A stretch of 64,000 nt of DNA from Alphaproteobacteria bacterium UBA3612. Its GTDB lineage: Bacteria; Pseudomonadota; Alphaproteobacteria; Sphingomonadales; Sphingomonadaceae. The stretch spans positions 137,577 to 201,576 of the forward strand of contig DFLT01000014.1 of NCBI GenBank assembly GCA_002375465.1, written 5' to 3'. A model generated the notes under the pieces. It had not been told where the DNA came from, did not search any database, and saw only the letters and a program-made list of their open reading frames with translations. This document shows positions 42,295 through 51,290 of this stretch, in pieces (the first letter of the stretch is position 1; each line of letters begins with the position of its first letter). A program made the position numbers and the translations under genes.

Positions 42295-43692
42295 ATGAAG
42301 CGCATCGCCAACCGCTGGCGCGGCGCACGGTGTCGGGCTAGGCGCTGGCTCATGAGCGACGGTATTTATCACGGCCAACGTTCCGGCAGTCTGCGAGGGT
42401 TGGCGGCTAATTTCGCCTGGCTGCTCGGCGGTCGCACCGCCGCGGCCGTTTTCAGCCTGATCTATCTCGCCATACTTACCCGCACGCTGGGGCCGGTGGA
42501 TTACGGTCAGTTCGCGCTGATCATCGGCACGGCGCAGGCGGTCACCGCATTCGTCTCCTTTCAGACCTGGCAGGTCGTCGTGCGCTTTGGAATGGACCGG
42601 CTCCGCGCGGGCAGGGAGGGGGATCTCGTTGCCTTGCTTAAATTCTGCATCCTGCTCGATATCGCCGGGGCCCTGGTCGGTGCTGTGCTGGCCGTGATTC
42701 TCGTACTCAGCCTCGCGCCGTTGTTCGGCTGGTCGGATCAGCTGGTCCGTTACGCGCTTATCTTCGCTGCAGCTTCGCTCCTGTTCGTAAAATCGACGCC
42801 CAACGGTATCCTTCGCCTCTATGATCGCTTTGCCGTCGCTGCCAATGTTGAGGCTGCGCTGACGGCCGCGAGGCTGGTCGGTGCGGTCATCGTGTGGCTG
42901 GCCACCCCATCGATCGGCAGCTTCATCCTTGTATGGGCGCTGGCCGAATTTGCCGCGTGCGCGCTTTCATGGGTGCTGGCCCTTCGTGCCAGCCGGTCGC
43001 TTCGCTGGTCGGAAGTACCAGCGCACCCTCGTCAGGTGCTTCAGGACACACCCGGACTCGGACGCTTCGCGGTGATAACCAACATTGCACAAATGGTGGG
43101 ATTGGCGGGCAAGCAGGTTCCCGTGCTGTTGACAGGATTATTTGTCGGGCCGGCGGCCGCGGGCGGGTTCCAGATCGCGTTGCAACTGGGGAACGCCCTG
43201 ACGAAGGTTGGCGCGCTTGCCGTGCAGACATTGCTGCCCGAACTCATGCGCGCCAAAACATTCGCGATCGAGAACGGCGAGCAGGCATTCCGGCGCCTGC
43301 TAAATTCGTCTCTCGCAATCGGCGCCATTGCAGGGACGGTCGTTCTGTTGGTCGTGGTGCTGTTCGGCAGATTCGCCCTTACAGGCATCGCCGGGCCGGA
43401 GTTCGCATCGGCCTATCCATTGCTCGTTCTCATCGCGCTTGCCTCGGCGATCAGTCTCGCGACTGTGCCGCTGGAACCTGCACTCTATGCCAGCGGAGGA
43501 GAGATGGCGGCGGTGAAGGTACGCGTCGTGACCACCGCGCTCGCCGTGGCGGCAATGGCTATACTCGGTGCATATTGGGACGCGATCGGCATCGCATTTG
43601 CCATTCTCGGCGGCGCGCTGATCGCCGGGGTAGCCCTCGCCTGGTCGCTGAAGCGACACATTGACACCGGAAATAAGGAAAACGGCGCGTGA
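42295..43692 (+). CDS. Wzx/MATE-type polysaccharide or lipid-linked substrate flippase
   Basis: A 465-residue polytopic membrane protein of the polysaccharide-transporter family with about 12-14 hydrophobic segments. It begins LAANFAWLLGGRTAAAVFSL, typical of Wzx-like proteins, with ILTRTLGPVDYGQFALI at the first loop. It should flip a lipid-linked glycan or similar amphiphile. ATG 42352 (MSDGIYHG...) is a shorter start; neither has a strong ribosome-binding site. Divergent to the CDP-alcohol phosphotransferase and next to two NTP transferases, it is the probable transport step of the cluster. Confidence 0.88.
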   Translation: MKRIANRWRGARCRARRWLMSDGIYHGQRSGSLRGLAANFAWLLGGRTAAAVFSLIYLAILTRTLGPVDYGQFALIIGTAQAVTAFVSFQTWQVVVRFGMDRLRAGREGDLVALLKFCILLDIAGALVGAVLAVILVLSLAPLFGWSDQLVRYALIFAAASLLFVKSTPNGILRLYDRFAVAANVEAALTAARLVGAVIVWLATPSIGSFILVWALAEFAACALSWVLALRASRSLRWSEVPAHPRQVLQDTPGLGRFAVITNIAQMVGLAGKQVPVLLTGLFVGPAAAGGFQIALQLGNALTKVGALAVQTLLPELMRAKTFAIENGEQAFRRLLNSSLAIGAIAGTVVLLVVVLFGRFALTGIAGPEFASAYPLLVLIALASAISLATVPLEPALYASGGEMAAVKVRVVTTALAVAAMAILGAYWDAIGIAFAILGGALIAGVALAWSLKRHIDTGNKENGA

Positions 43693-43750
43693 CGTTCGCT
43701 TAGCGAGGCGCTATCGACCGTTGCAAATTGAATGTTACGAAGGTTCGACC

Positions 43751-44536
43751 ATGGCCGAATTCGCCCTGCCTGCAAACAGCAAGATCACCGGCAAGACCCG
43801 CCGGTTCGAGGCGCCCGAAGGCGCAGAAAAGGTTCGCTCTTTCAGCATCTATCGCTGGTCACCAGATGATGACGAGAATCCACGCTACGACGTTTATGAT
43901 GTCGACATGGCAAGCTGTGGTCCGATGGTGCTTGACGCGCTCATCAAGATCAAGAACGAGATCGATCCGACCCTGACGTTCCGCCGGTCGTGCCGCGAGG
44001 GGATTTGCGGATCCTGCTCAATGAACATCGGCGGCACGAATACGCTGGCCTGCACGCAGCCAATTGATGAGCTTAAGGGCGAGATTCGCATCACTCCTTT
44101 GCCGCACATGGAAGTGATCAAGGACCTTGTTCCTGATTTCAAGCACTTCTACGCGCAATATGCTTCGATCGAACCCTGGCTGAAGACAAAGACGCCCGCT
44201 CCGGCCGGCAAGGAGCGCATCCAGTCGGAGGCGCAGCGCGACGAGTTGAACGGTCTTTACGAGTGCATCCTGTGTGCCTGCTGTTCGACGGCGTGCCCCA
44301 GCTATTGGTGGAATCAGGACAAGTTCCTTGGTCCCGCCATTCTTCTGCAAGCCTATCGGTGGCTCGCCGACAGCCGCGATGAGATGACGGGCGAGCGTCT
44401 GGACCAGTTAGAGGATCCGTTCCGGCTCTACCGCTGTCATACGATCATGAACTGCGCGAATGTGTGCCCCAAGGGTCTGAACCCTGCAAAGGCCATTGCG
44501 GAAATCAAGAAGATGGTGGTCGAGCGGCAAGTTTAA
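43751..44536 (+). CDS. sdhB: Succinate dehydrogenase iron-sulfur subunit
   Basis: A 261-residue SdhB carrying electrons from the flavoprotein to ubiquinone. The [2Fe-2S] ligands are in CREGICGSCSMNI plus a following Cys in NTLACTQP. The [4Fe-4S] and [3Fe-4S] clusters use CILCACCSTACPSYWW and CHTIMNCANVCPKGLNP. GAAGG precedes ATG 43751. The usual sdhC, sdhD and sdhA genes are not upstream: the preceding gene is the flippase. sdhE, the flavinylation factor, is in the window 10 kb away. Confidence 0.96.
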   Translation: MAEFALPANSKITGKTRRFEAPEGAEKVRSFSIYRWSPDDDENPRYDVYDVDMASCGPMVLDALIKIKNEIDPTLTFRRSCREGICGSCSMNIGGTNTLACTQPIDELKGEIRITPLPHMEVIKDLVPDFKHFYAQYASIEPWLKTKTPAPAGKERIQSEAQRDELNGLYECILCACCSTACPSYWWNQDKFLGPAILLQAYRWLADSRDEMTGERLDQLEDPFRLYRCHTIMNCANVCPKGLNPAKAIAEIKKMVVERQV

Positions 44537-44841
44537 GGCCTCTCGTTCCAGAAACCTGTAACGCCGACCCCTTCTCTCATGAGCAGACGACCATGGGCGT
44601 CTGCTCATGAGCGCAGCGTGGTCGCTCCTGCACACACCGCCCGTCCTCCGATCAGCAATGATCCCGATATCGGACGAGATGTAACGGTCCGCCGTGGCAG
44701 CATATTGGCGACCACGCCGTGGAAGCCTCAACTGTACCTGCCAGCACAAGCTCGCCCCTATGGCGATGTACCCGACAAACAACTGATCAATATGGAAAAG
44801 GGCTTATCCGGCGATGCGCAGGAACCTGCCAAAAGGTTCAG
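44537..44841. other. Gap between sdhB and tRNA-Asn
   Basis: About 305 bases with no credible protein gene. The only clear structure is the 14-bp inverted repeat at 44576-44611. Reading frames crossing here also run through the tRNA and lack ribosome-binding sites or family features. Confidence 0.6.
44576..44611. terminator. Perfect 14-bp inverted repeat after sdhB
   Basis: CTCATGAGCAGACG and its exact complement enclose ACCATGGG. It lies 39 bases after the sdhB stop. There is no T-run, so it may be a Rho-assisted end, an mRNA stabiliser, or a protein-binding site; each arm also contains the palindrome CTCATGAG. Confidence 0.5.
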
Positions 44842-44916
44842 TGGCTCCCCGGGTCTGATTCGAACAGACGACCGATCGATTAACAGTCGATTGCTCTACC
44901 GCTGAGCTACCGGGGA
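44842..44916 (-). tRNA. tRNA-Asn (GTT)
   Basis: A 75-base cloverleaf with encoded CCA. The acceptor TCCCCGG pairs perfectly with CCGGGGA. The anticodon loop CTGTTAA gives GTT. The T arm is GTCTG-TTCGAAT-CAGAC. Confidence 0.95.
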
Positions 44917-44930
44917 ACACTGAAGGCGGG

Positions 44931-44959
44931 CCTATACCAACGGTGTGACAGCCTGCCAA
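44931..44959 (-). promoter_or_regulatory. Promoter of tRNA-Asn
   Basis: Reading the minus strand, TTGGCA, a 17-base spacer and TATAGG end 14 bases before the tRNA. Spacing and sequence fit a sigma-70-type promoter well. Confidence 0.6.
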
Positions 44960-44993
44960 CCCGATATGTTGGCATTCCTGAAAAGACACGCGA

Positions 44994-45767
44994 TCACGTC
45001 AAAAACTGTTCCATGACGATGCGGTCGTCCAGCGCATATTCGGGGTCGAACAGCAGGTCCAAACCAACCTGGCGGTCCGAGGACACAGTCACCTCTGCAA
45101 CGTCGCGCACCTCACGCTGATCGGCAACCGCAGATACCGGACGCTTGCCCGCCTCCAACATGCGGAACGTAACCTGCGCTGCCGCGGGAATCAGCGCCCC
45201 GCGCCACCGCCGGGGCCGAAACGGGCTGATCGGCGTCAGGGCAAGCAGATCGCTCGAAAGCGGCAATATCGGACCGTTGGCCGAAAGATTATAGGCAGTC
45301 GATCCTGCGGGCGTGGCCACCAGTACGCCGTCGCACGTCAGTTCGGACATACGCACACGGCCATCAATACTGATCTCCAGCTTTGCCGTCTGGCGGGTTT
45401 CGCGCAGCAGCGACACCTCGTTGATCGCGGGGGAGACGACATGCTCGCCAGAAATGGTGCGCGCATCCATCTTCAGCGGGTGCAGGCGAAAACTCTTGGC
45501 ATTACGAAGCCGGTCGGCGAGACCTTCGGCACGAAACTCGTTCATCAGAAAGCCTACCGTTCCCCGGTTCATACCGAATACGGGAAGGGTGCGACCCTGA
45601 TTGAGCATTCCGTGCAACAATTGCAGCAGGAACCCATCACCGCCCAACGCAACGACCATGTCCGCTTCCTCCAAGGGAACCCAGTCATGCAACGTTCGGA
45701 CGACCTGTTCCGCGTCACGCCCTCCTTGCGTCGGCGACACGGCAAGAGCAGCGCGAGGAAAGCTCAT
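44994..45767 (-). CDS. nadK: NAD kinase
   Basis: A 257-residue NadK that phosphorylates NAD to NADP. The catalytic GGDG motif is in VVALGGDGFLLQLLHG (about 38-53), and NE is in SPAINEVSLLR. LTCDGVLVATPAGSTAYNLS supplies the ATP/NAD pocket. It overlaps the upstream moaA stop by four bases, so the two are translationally coupled. Length agrees with the compact alphaproteobacterial form. Confidence 0.95.
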   Translation of the reverse strand: MSFPRAALAVSPTQGGRDAEQVVRTLHDWVPLEEADMVVALGGDGFLLQLLHGMLNQGRTLPVFGMNRGTVGFLMNEFRAEGLADRLRNAKSFRLHPLKMDARTISGEHVVSPAINEVSLLRETRQTAKLEISIDGRVRMSELTCDGVLVATPAGSTAYNLSANGPILPLSSDLLALTPISPFRPRRWRGALIPAAAQVTFRMLEAGKRPVSAVADQREVRDVAEVTVSSDRQVGLDLLFDPEYALDDRIVMEQFLT

Positions 45768-46771
45768 CCGCCAGTAAAACTCATGTGGCGTGGGGTCGAT
45801 ATCGAGCTGGCGCCACGTTCAATGACGAAGTCATGCCCCTTCGGCTTTCGCGAAATCGCCTCGTCAAGCGCCGCGTCCAGCATGCCCTCATCCTCGCTGG
45901 CGCGCACCACGGCCCGCAGGTCCGCGCGATCCTCCTGACCCAGGCACATGTAAAGCTGACCCGTCGCCGTCAGGCGAACCCGGTTGCACCCTTCACAGAA
46001 ATTATGCGTCAGCGGCGTGATGAACCCCAACCGCCCGCCGGTTTCCTCGACCTGAAAGTAACGCGCCGGGCCTCCGGTAGAATAAACCAGCGGCGTCAGT
46101 TCATAGCGTTCCGCCAAGCGGCCGCGCACGACGGACAGCGGCAGGTAATGATTCGCGCGATCCTCGCCGGTATCGCCCATGGGCATTGTCTCGATAAACG
46201 TCAGGTCGTGACCCGCGCCGTGCGCCCAAAGCATCATCGACTCGAGTTCGTCCTCGTTCACATGGCGCAGCGCGACGGCGTTGATCTTCACGGAGATGCC
46301 AGCTGCTTGCGCCGCCGCAATCCCCTCTTTCACGCGTTCAATATCTCCCCAGCGTGTGATGCTACGAAACCGGTCGGCATCCAGCGTGTCTAGGCTGACA
46401 TTGATGCGCCGCACCCCCGCATTCGCCAGGCCCGCCGCATGCTTGGCAAGCTGATTGCCGTTCGACGTAAGGGTCAACTCCTCCAACGCGCCACTATCCA
46501 GATGCCGGGAAAGGCGCTCCGCTAAGCCCACTATCCCGCGCCGGACCAGCGGCTCACCCCCGGTCAGCCGTAGTTTACGCACGCCGCGGCGGATGAAGGC
46601 ACTGGCGATCCGATCGATCTCCTCCAGGCTCAGCACTTCCTTGCGGGGCAGAAACTCCATGTCCTCCGCCATGCAATAGGTGCATCGCAGGTCGCACCGG
46701 TCCGTAACCGACACCCGCAAATAGGTGACCTGGCGACCGAATTTATCCACAAGAGGGGGAAGTGCCGACAT
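45764..46771 (-). CDS. moaA: GTP 3',8-cyclase MoaA
   Basis: A 335-residue radical-SAM enzyme for the first step of molybdenum cofactor synthesis. The N-terminal cluster is CDLRCTYC, the C-terminal cluster uses CEGCNRVRL and a later Cys in LYMCLGQ, and the protein ends in the functional Gly-Gly tail (SFTGG). No other moa gene is adjacent. It precedes nadK in the same operon and is divergent from the GGDEF/EAL gene across about 110 bases. Confidence 0.96.
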   Translation of the reverse strand: MSALPPLVDKFGRQVTYLRVSVTDRCDLRCTYCMAEDMEFLPRKEVLSLEEIDRIASAFIRRGVRKLRLTGGEPLVRRGIVGLAERLSRHLDSGALEELTLTSNGNQLAKHAAGLANAGVRRINVSLDTLDADRFRSITRWGDIERVKEGIAAAQAAGISVKINAVALRHVNEDELESMMLWAHGAGHDLTFIETMPMGDTGEDRANHYLPLSVVRGRLAERYELTPLVYSTGGPARYFQVEETGGRLGFITPLTHNFCEGCNRVRLTATGQLYMCLGQEDRADLRAVVRASEDEGMLDAALDEAISRKPKGHDFVIERGASSISTPRHMSFTGG

Positions 46772-46879
46772 TATTCGCTAGTGCGTATCCATTGCGCACC
46801 TTCAGGGCAAGCGCGGCAAACGGGCACTGGCCACCCGCGGGTACATTCGGGTAGGAACGGAACGGATCGTTCCGGCATA

Positions 46880-48994
46880 ATGCGGTTCGAGCAGGAGACC
46901 GTCACTCTCGCCATGCAACGGACGCCCGTCTTTCTGTATTCAGCGCGCTATCGCCGCGAAGCGACCAGCGCGATCGCGGGAACGGGCCGTGAGGTGATTT
47001 CCTGCGGGTCCACCGAAAATCCCGGCCGCAGCTATCGGACATCACGAGCTTTCATTGCCGTGGTGGATGCACGCGGGGCGCTTGCGACGGGTCTGGAGGC
47101 CACGCGCTCGCTGTCAGGACATGTCGGTGAACGGCGGGGCGGCCTGCTCGTCCTTTTGTCGCGCAAGGACGCTGCTGCACTGCCCGATGTATATGAGGCG
47201 GGCGCCACCCATTATTTGGTCAGCCCGTTTGGCGCTGACCAACTTGGCACCGCGTTGAAATTCGTCGAGCGGTCCATACGGCGCATGCGGGCGAGCGGGA
47301 CCGAGGCGGCGGTGGCCGAGGCACAGGCGAATTTATCTCTCTCCCCAAGCTGGAGATGGGAACGGGGCAAGTGCGATATCGAAATATCCGCAGACCTTGC
47401 GCAGATGATCGGCATTTCCCGCTCGGAAACGCGGCTGGATGTCGACGCGGCGCTGGGGATGCTGGCCAGCCGAGAGCGCGTGCATGTGCGAAATTCCATG
47501 GAATCATTGCTCGCGGCCGGCATTTCTGGCGAAGTCTCGCATAGGATCCTTGTGGAGGGCGAGGCCCATCGCATCATTCATCACGTTCGGACATTGACGA
47601 ACGAGGGGGGCACGGTCACCGGGCTTGCCGCCACCGTCGAGGACATCGATGCCACGGCGGCGCAGCAGCGGCTTTCTATCCATTATGATTCGCTGACTGG
47701 ACTCTCCAGCCTGACCCACGTCCGCGCGCGGCTGAACGAAGCGCTGACACATGCGGACAGCTACGATCCTGCGGCGATTGCGATTTTGCTGGGTGTTTCG
47801 CGCCTGGATCAGGTGAATGCGGCCTATGGGCGCGTGGTCGCCGACGCGCTTTTGCAGGCGGTCGCGCGTCGCCTTACCCGCATCATGGAGGAGAGCGCAC
47901 TGCCCAATGCGATCACCGCAAGATTGGGCGGGGCAGAATTCGCCATCGTGGCTTTCGGGCCTGTCATGTTGAATCAAGCGGTCTTTCTAAGTCAGTCTAT
48001 TGCCAAACTCTTTTCCAGGCCTTTTGTCATTGAGGGGCGCGTTATCCACGTCGCCTGCCGTATTGGCATTGCCGCCGCCGATCGCGGTGTACAGCGCGCG
48101 GATGAACTCCTTCATCGCGCCAGTTCTGCGCTTGCCGGTGCCCGCGACGCCGACCCGAACAGCTTCCAGGTCTATCTGACCGGGCGGGAAGACGATCCGG
48201 CGCGTCTTGCAAGCCTGGAGCAGGTTGTGCGAGATGCCGCGCGGGATGGCGAGCTCGACATTCGCTACCAGCCTCAGGTCGACGCGCTCGAAGGACGGAT
48301 TTCGGGCGTCGAGGCATTGGTGCGGCTGGATCATCCGATCTACGGCCTGCTGCCGGCCGAAACATTGCTAGCGACAGCAGAACGGGCTGAATTTGGCGTG
48401 GAACTGGGGCGCAATATCATGCGCCAGGCCTGCCGGGAGGCGGCGGCATGGCCTGAGGAGTTGGGGGATATTCGTCTGTCCGTCAATGTCACCGCCGCGG
48501 ACATGCGGGGCACCGACTTCGTTCCAAACCTGATCGAGATCCTGAACGAGACGGGATTTCCCGCTGAGCGGCTGACATTGGAAATTACCGAAGGCGGGCT
48601 GGTCGAAAACCTTGAGCGTACGGCCCACATGCTTTCGGGTCTGCGTGCCCGCCACATTCGCATTGCCATTGACGATTTCGGCACCGGCTATTCATCGCTG
48701 GCCTATTTGAAATCGCTTCCCCTCGACTATTTGAAGATCGATAAAACGATCGCTGCGGATATTGAGGGCGAAGTGCGCGACAAGATCATCGTGCGCGGGG
48801 TTGTCGACATGGCCCGCTCCCTTGGCATGACGGTCATCGCAGAGGGGGTAGAAACACAGGCGCAGCTGGACCTTCTCGTGCGCGAGGGCTGTAACTGGTA
48901 CCAAGGCTATCTGTGCTCCGAGGCGCTTTCTTCCGAAAATCTGCAAAGCTTTGTGAAGGTCTGGAACCACGCAGGCGAGTTGGAACACGCCTGA
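46880..48994 (+). CDS. GGDEF/EAL protein, likely c-di-GMP phosphodiesterase
   Basis: A 704-residue regulator. A degenerate receiver-like domain (about 15-135; its usual TKPF lysine is replaced in YLVSPFG) precedes a PAS-like region (about 155-260), a GGDEF domain and an EAL domain. The GGDEF motif reads GGAEF (350-354), losing the metal-binding acidic residue, so cyclase activity is unlikely. EAL is intact: EALVRL (478), LSVNVTA, EITEGG, DDFGTGYSS (598-606), LKIDK and AEGVET. It should hydrolyse c-di-GMP, perhaps tuned by GTP binding to the dead GGDEF. ATG 46880 is chosen; GTG 46781 is open. It may oppose signals read by PilZ proteins such as the one at 4214. Confidence 0.9.
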   Translation: MRFEQETVTLAMQRTPVFLYSARYRREATSAIAGTGREVISCGSTENPGRSYRTSRAFIAVVDARGALATGLEATRSLSGHVGERRGGLLVLLSRKDAAALPDVYEAGATHYLVSPFGADQLGTALKFVERSIRRMRASGTEAAVAEAQANLSLSPSWRWERGKCDIEISADLAQMIGISRSETRLDVDAALGMLASRERVHVRNSMESLLAAGISGEVSHRILVEGEAHRIIHHVRTLTNEGGTVTGLAATVEDIDATAAQQRLSIHYDSLTGLSSLTHVRARLNEALTHADSYDPAAIAILLGVSRLDQVNAAYGRVVADALLQAVARRLTRIMEESALPNAITARLGGAEFAIVAFGPVMLNQAVFLSQSIAKLFSRPFVIEGRVIHVACRIGIAAADRGVQRADELLHRASSALAGARDADPNSFQVYLTGREDDPARLASLEQVVRDAARDGELDIRYQPQVDALEGRISGVEALVRLDHPIYGLLPAETLLATAERAEFGVELGRNIMRQACREAAAWPEELGDIRLSVNVTAADMRGTDFVPNLIEILNETGFPAERLTLEITEGGLVENLERTAHMLSGLRARHIRIAIDDFGTGYSSLAYLKSLPLDYLKIDKTIAADIEGEVRDKIIVRGVVDMARSLGMTVIAEGVETQAQLDLLVREGCNWYQGYLCSEALSSENLQSFVKVWNHAGELEHA

Positions 48995-49142
48995 TCTTAG
49001 GGATAGCCATGCTCATCCATCCCACACGGCGTCTTGACGTCATAGGCGGATTGGTCCCCCGCCCGCCGATATTAACCCTCCTGCAAGTCCATCTGTTCTA
49101 GGAATCTCTCGAACTGCTGCTCGAACATCGGGGTCGACCGGG

Positions 49143-51257
49143 ATGAACAGGCTTGGAAACATGAAGACCTCCCTGGTCGATTGGCTGCGGCGGCGAACGG
49201 GCAACTGGCCCATAACGAAGAAAGTTCTGGCAGCGTTCGGCGGCGTGGCTATCGCCGGCAGCGCGGCAGCCTTGCTGATCGGCATTGGCGTTGTGATGAT
49301 GGCCGACGCAGCCCGCTCGGCGCGCATGATCGCGAAGACAGCACAGGCGGTGACCGCTGCAGAGGCGGCGGTAGGAAGCGCACAAAGCAGCATCAAGGAT
49401 TATGTCATCGCGCCCGGTGATGCTCCCGAAAGGAAGGTGCGTGGTCAGATCGCGAAAGGCCGAGCCGCCCTGGAACGCGCAGCCGCCAATATTGAGGAAA
49501 CCGACTTTATTCATGCCAATCAGGCGATGGACGGACGTCTTGATGCGCTGGAGGCGAATTTCGCGCGCATCGTGAGCGCGCAGGAAAATATTGAAGCAGG
49601 GGCAGGGGCCACGCTTGATGAACTGACGCCCACCCTCGACGAGCAATTCGAAACGATGATCGAGGAGACCTTCCGCACGGGCAGTTTAGTGGCGGCAAGA
49701 TCGACAGCTCAGGCGCTTCGTGATTATTCAGCCGCGCGGCACCAAGTCGATACTTTCCGCCTTACGGGCAGCAATTCTGCGGCGGAGGCCGCGCGCCTGG
49801 ATCTGAGACGCTTGGACCAGTCGATGGACGGCCTGGTGACCGCCGTTGCCGGAACGGCAATGAGCCAGGCCGCCGATCAACTCGCCCGGAACGTGGGCCA
49901 ATACCAGCGTGCGTTTGGGCAGGTGGATCAGTTGACCCATGCGCGCAACGCCAGCGTCGCGGAACTGGTCGGCGAGTTGGGGCCAGCTTTCGAAGCGGAC
50001 GGCGAGGATCTGAGACGGACAATTTCCGAAATGTCGGGCCGGTCAATCGCCTCGGTCCGGGGACTTCTCAACCTACTGCTCATGATCCTGGGCACCGTTC
50101 TGATTGTCGGCCTGTTTTCCGTGATCATTGCATGGTTGGTCAGCAGGGAACTGATCGCCGCGCCGATAGAAAATATGGCCAATCTGATGCAGCGACTGGC
50201 TGCCGGTGAGCGAGACGTCATCGTGACACGAATGGATCGCAAGGACGAGATCGGCGATATGGCGCGTGCGATTCTGGTGTTTGACGAAAATGCGCGCGAG
50301 GTCGCAGCGCAACGCGCCGCCGCCGATGATGCCCAGAAGCGCGAAGCGCAGGCCAAGCGCCTACGCGAGGAGGAACGGCAAGCGGAACGCCTGCTCGCTG
50401 AGGCCGAAAAACGCAAGGCTTTGTCGGAACTTGCAGACAGCTTCGAAAGCTCGGTCCGAAATGTTGCAAGCGCGGTCAACATGGCTGCTCGCCAGATCGA
50501 AGCCGGGGCGCGGCAGGTTGCGGGCGCTGCAGGCGACAGTGCGCGGGTTTCCGCGGAAGCCGCCGTGGCGGCGCAGCAGTCGAGCCAGAATGCTCTTGCC
50601 GTTGCTCATGCGTCAGAGGAGATGGCGCTCTCCATTGCGGAAGTTTCGGCCCAGGTCGTCGAATCATCGGCAAAGTCGCAAAATGCGGCTCGGCTAGCGC
50701 GCTCCACGGACACGATCGTCGTGGGACTTGCGGAGGACGCGACGAAAATCGGCGAAGTTGTCGATTTGATTAACGATATTGCCGAGCAGACCAACCTCCT
50801 CGCGCTGAATGCGACGATTGAGGCGGCGCGGGCTGGCGATTTCGGTCGGGGGTTTGCGGTGGTAGCTGGTGAAATCAAGGCTCTAGCAAGCCAGACCGGC
50901 AAGGCGACCACTCAGATCGCTGAGCGGGTAGGGGGCATTCAGGCTGTATCCCGCGATGCCATCGCGGCGATTGAATCGATAACCGCATCCATCAGCGGTA
51001 TCGACGGGATCGCCGCGACAGTGGCGGCGGCGGTGGAGGAGCAATCCGCAACTACAAGCGAGATCGCCTCCAACACTCAGCAGGCTGCCAGCGGAAGCCA
51101 ATTGGTCGCGCGTAATATCGACCGCGTACGTAAGGGGATCGAGCAAACGGGCTCTGCTGCGGAGCAATCGCTCTCGGCAGCAAGCCAATTATCCGCGCAG
51201 GCAGAAATGCTGCAAAAGGAAGTCGACGCTTTCCTGATCCGGGTGCGCGCCGCCTAG
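49143..51257 (+). CDS. Methyl-accepting chemotaxis protein
   Basis: A 704-residue chemoreceptor. Two membrane helices (about 32-55 and 311-335) bracket a periplasmic helical sensor of about 255 residues, followed by a HAMP domain, a charged coiled coil (about 395-435) and the signalling domain. The hairpin tip EQTNLLALNATIEAARAGDF is conserved. There is no C-terminal CheR/CheB pentapeptide. No che gene is in the window, so it is an orphan receptor. ATG 49161 is an alternative start. It lies 148 bases after the EAL gene in the same direction. Confidence 0.93.
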   Translation: MNRLGNMKTSLVDWLRRRTGNWPITKKVLAAFGGVAIAGSAAALLIGIGVVMMADAARSARMIAKTAQAVTAAEAAVGSAQSSIKDYVIAPGDAPERKVRGQIAKGRAALERAAANIEETDFIHANQAMDGRLDALEANFARIVSAQENIEAGAGATLDELTPTLDEQFETMIEETFRTGSLVAARSTAQALRDYSAARHQVDTFRLTGSNSAAEAARLDLRRLDQSMDGLVTAVAGTAMSQAADQLARNVGQYQRAFGQVDQLTHARNASVAELVGELGPAFEADGEDLRRTISEMSGRSIASVRGLLNLLLMILGTVLIVGLFSVIIAWLVSRELIAAPIENMANLMQRLAAGERDVIVTRMDRKDEIGDMARAILVFDENAREVAAQRAAADDAQKREAQAKRLREEERQAERLLAEAEKRKALSELADSFESSVRNVASAVNMAARQIEAGARQVAGAAGDSARVSAEAAVAAQQSSQNALAVAHASEEMALSIAEVSAQVVESSAKSQNAARLARSTDTIVVGLAEDATKIGEVVDLINDIAEQTNLLALNATIEAARAGDFGRGFAVVAGEIKALASQTGKATTQIAERVGGIQAVSRDAIAAIESITASISGIDGIAATVAAAVEEQSATTSEIASNTQQAASGSQLVARNIDRVRKGIEQTGSAAEQSLSAASQLSAQAEMLQKEVDAFLIRVRAA

Positions 51258-51290
51258 CCACGGCCTTGCGCCGGGCAAAGCGCCAACGGT

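Noticed and set aside
44579..44905. Possible 108-codon gene in the gap after sdhB
   Set aside because: It runs antisense through most of tRNA-Asn, has no ribosome-binding site and no recognisable feature.
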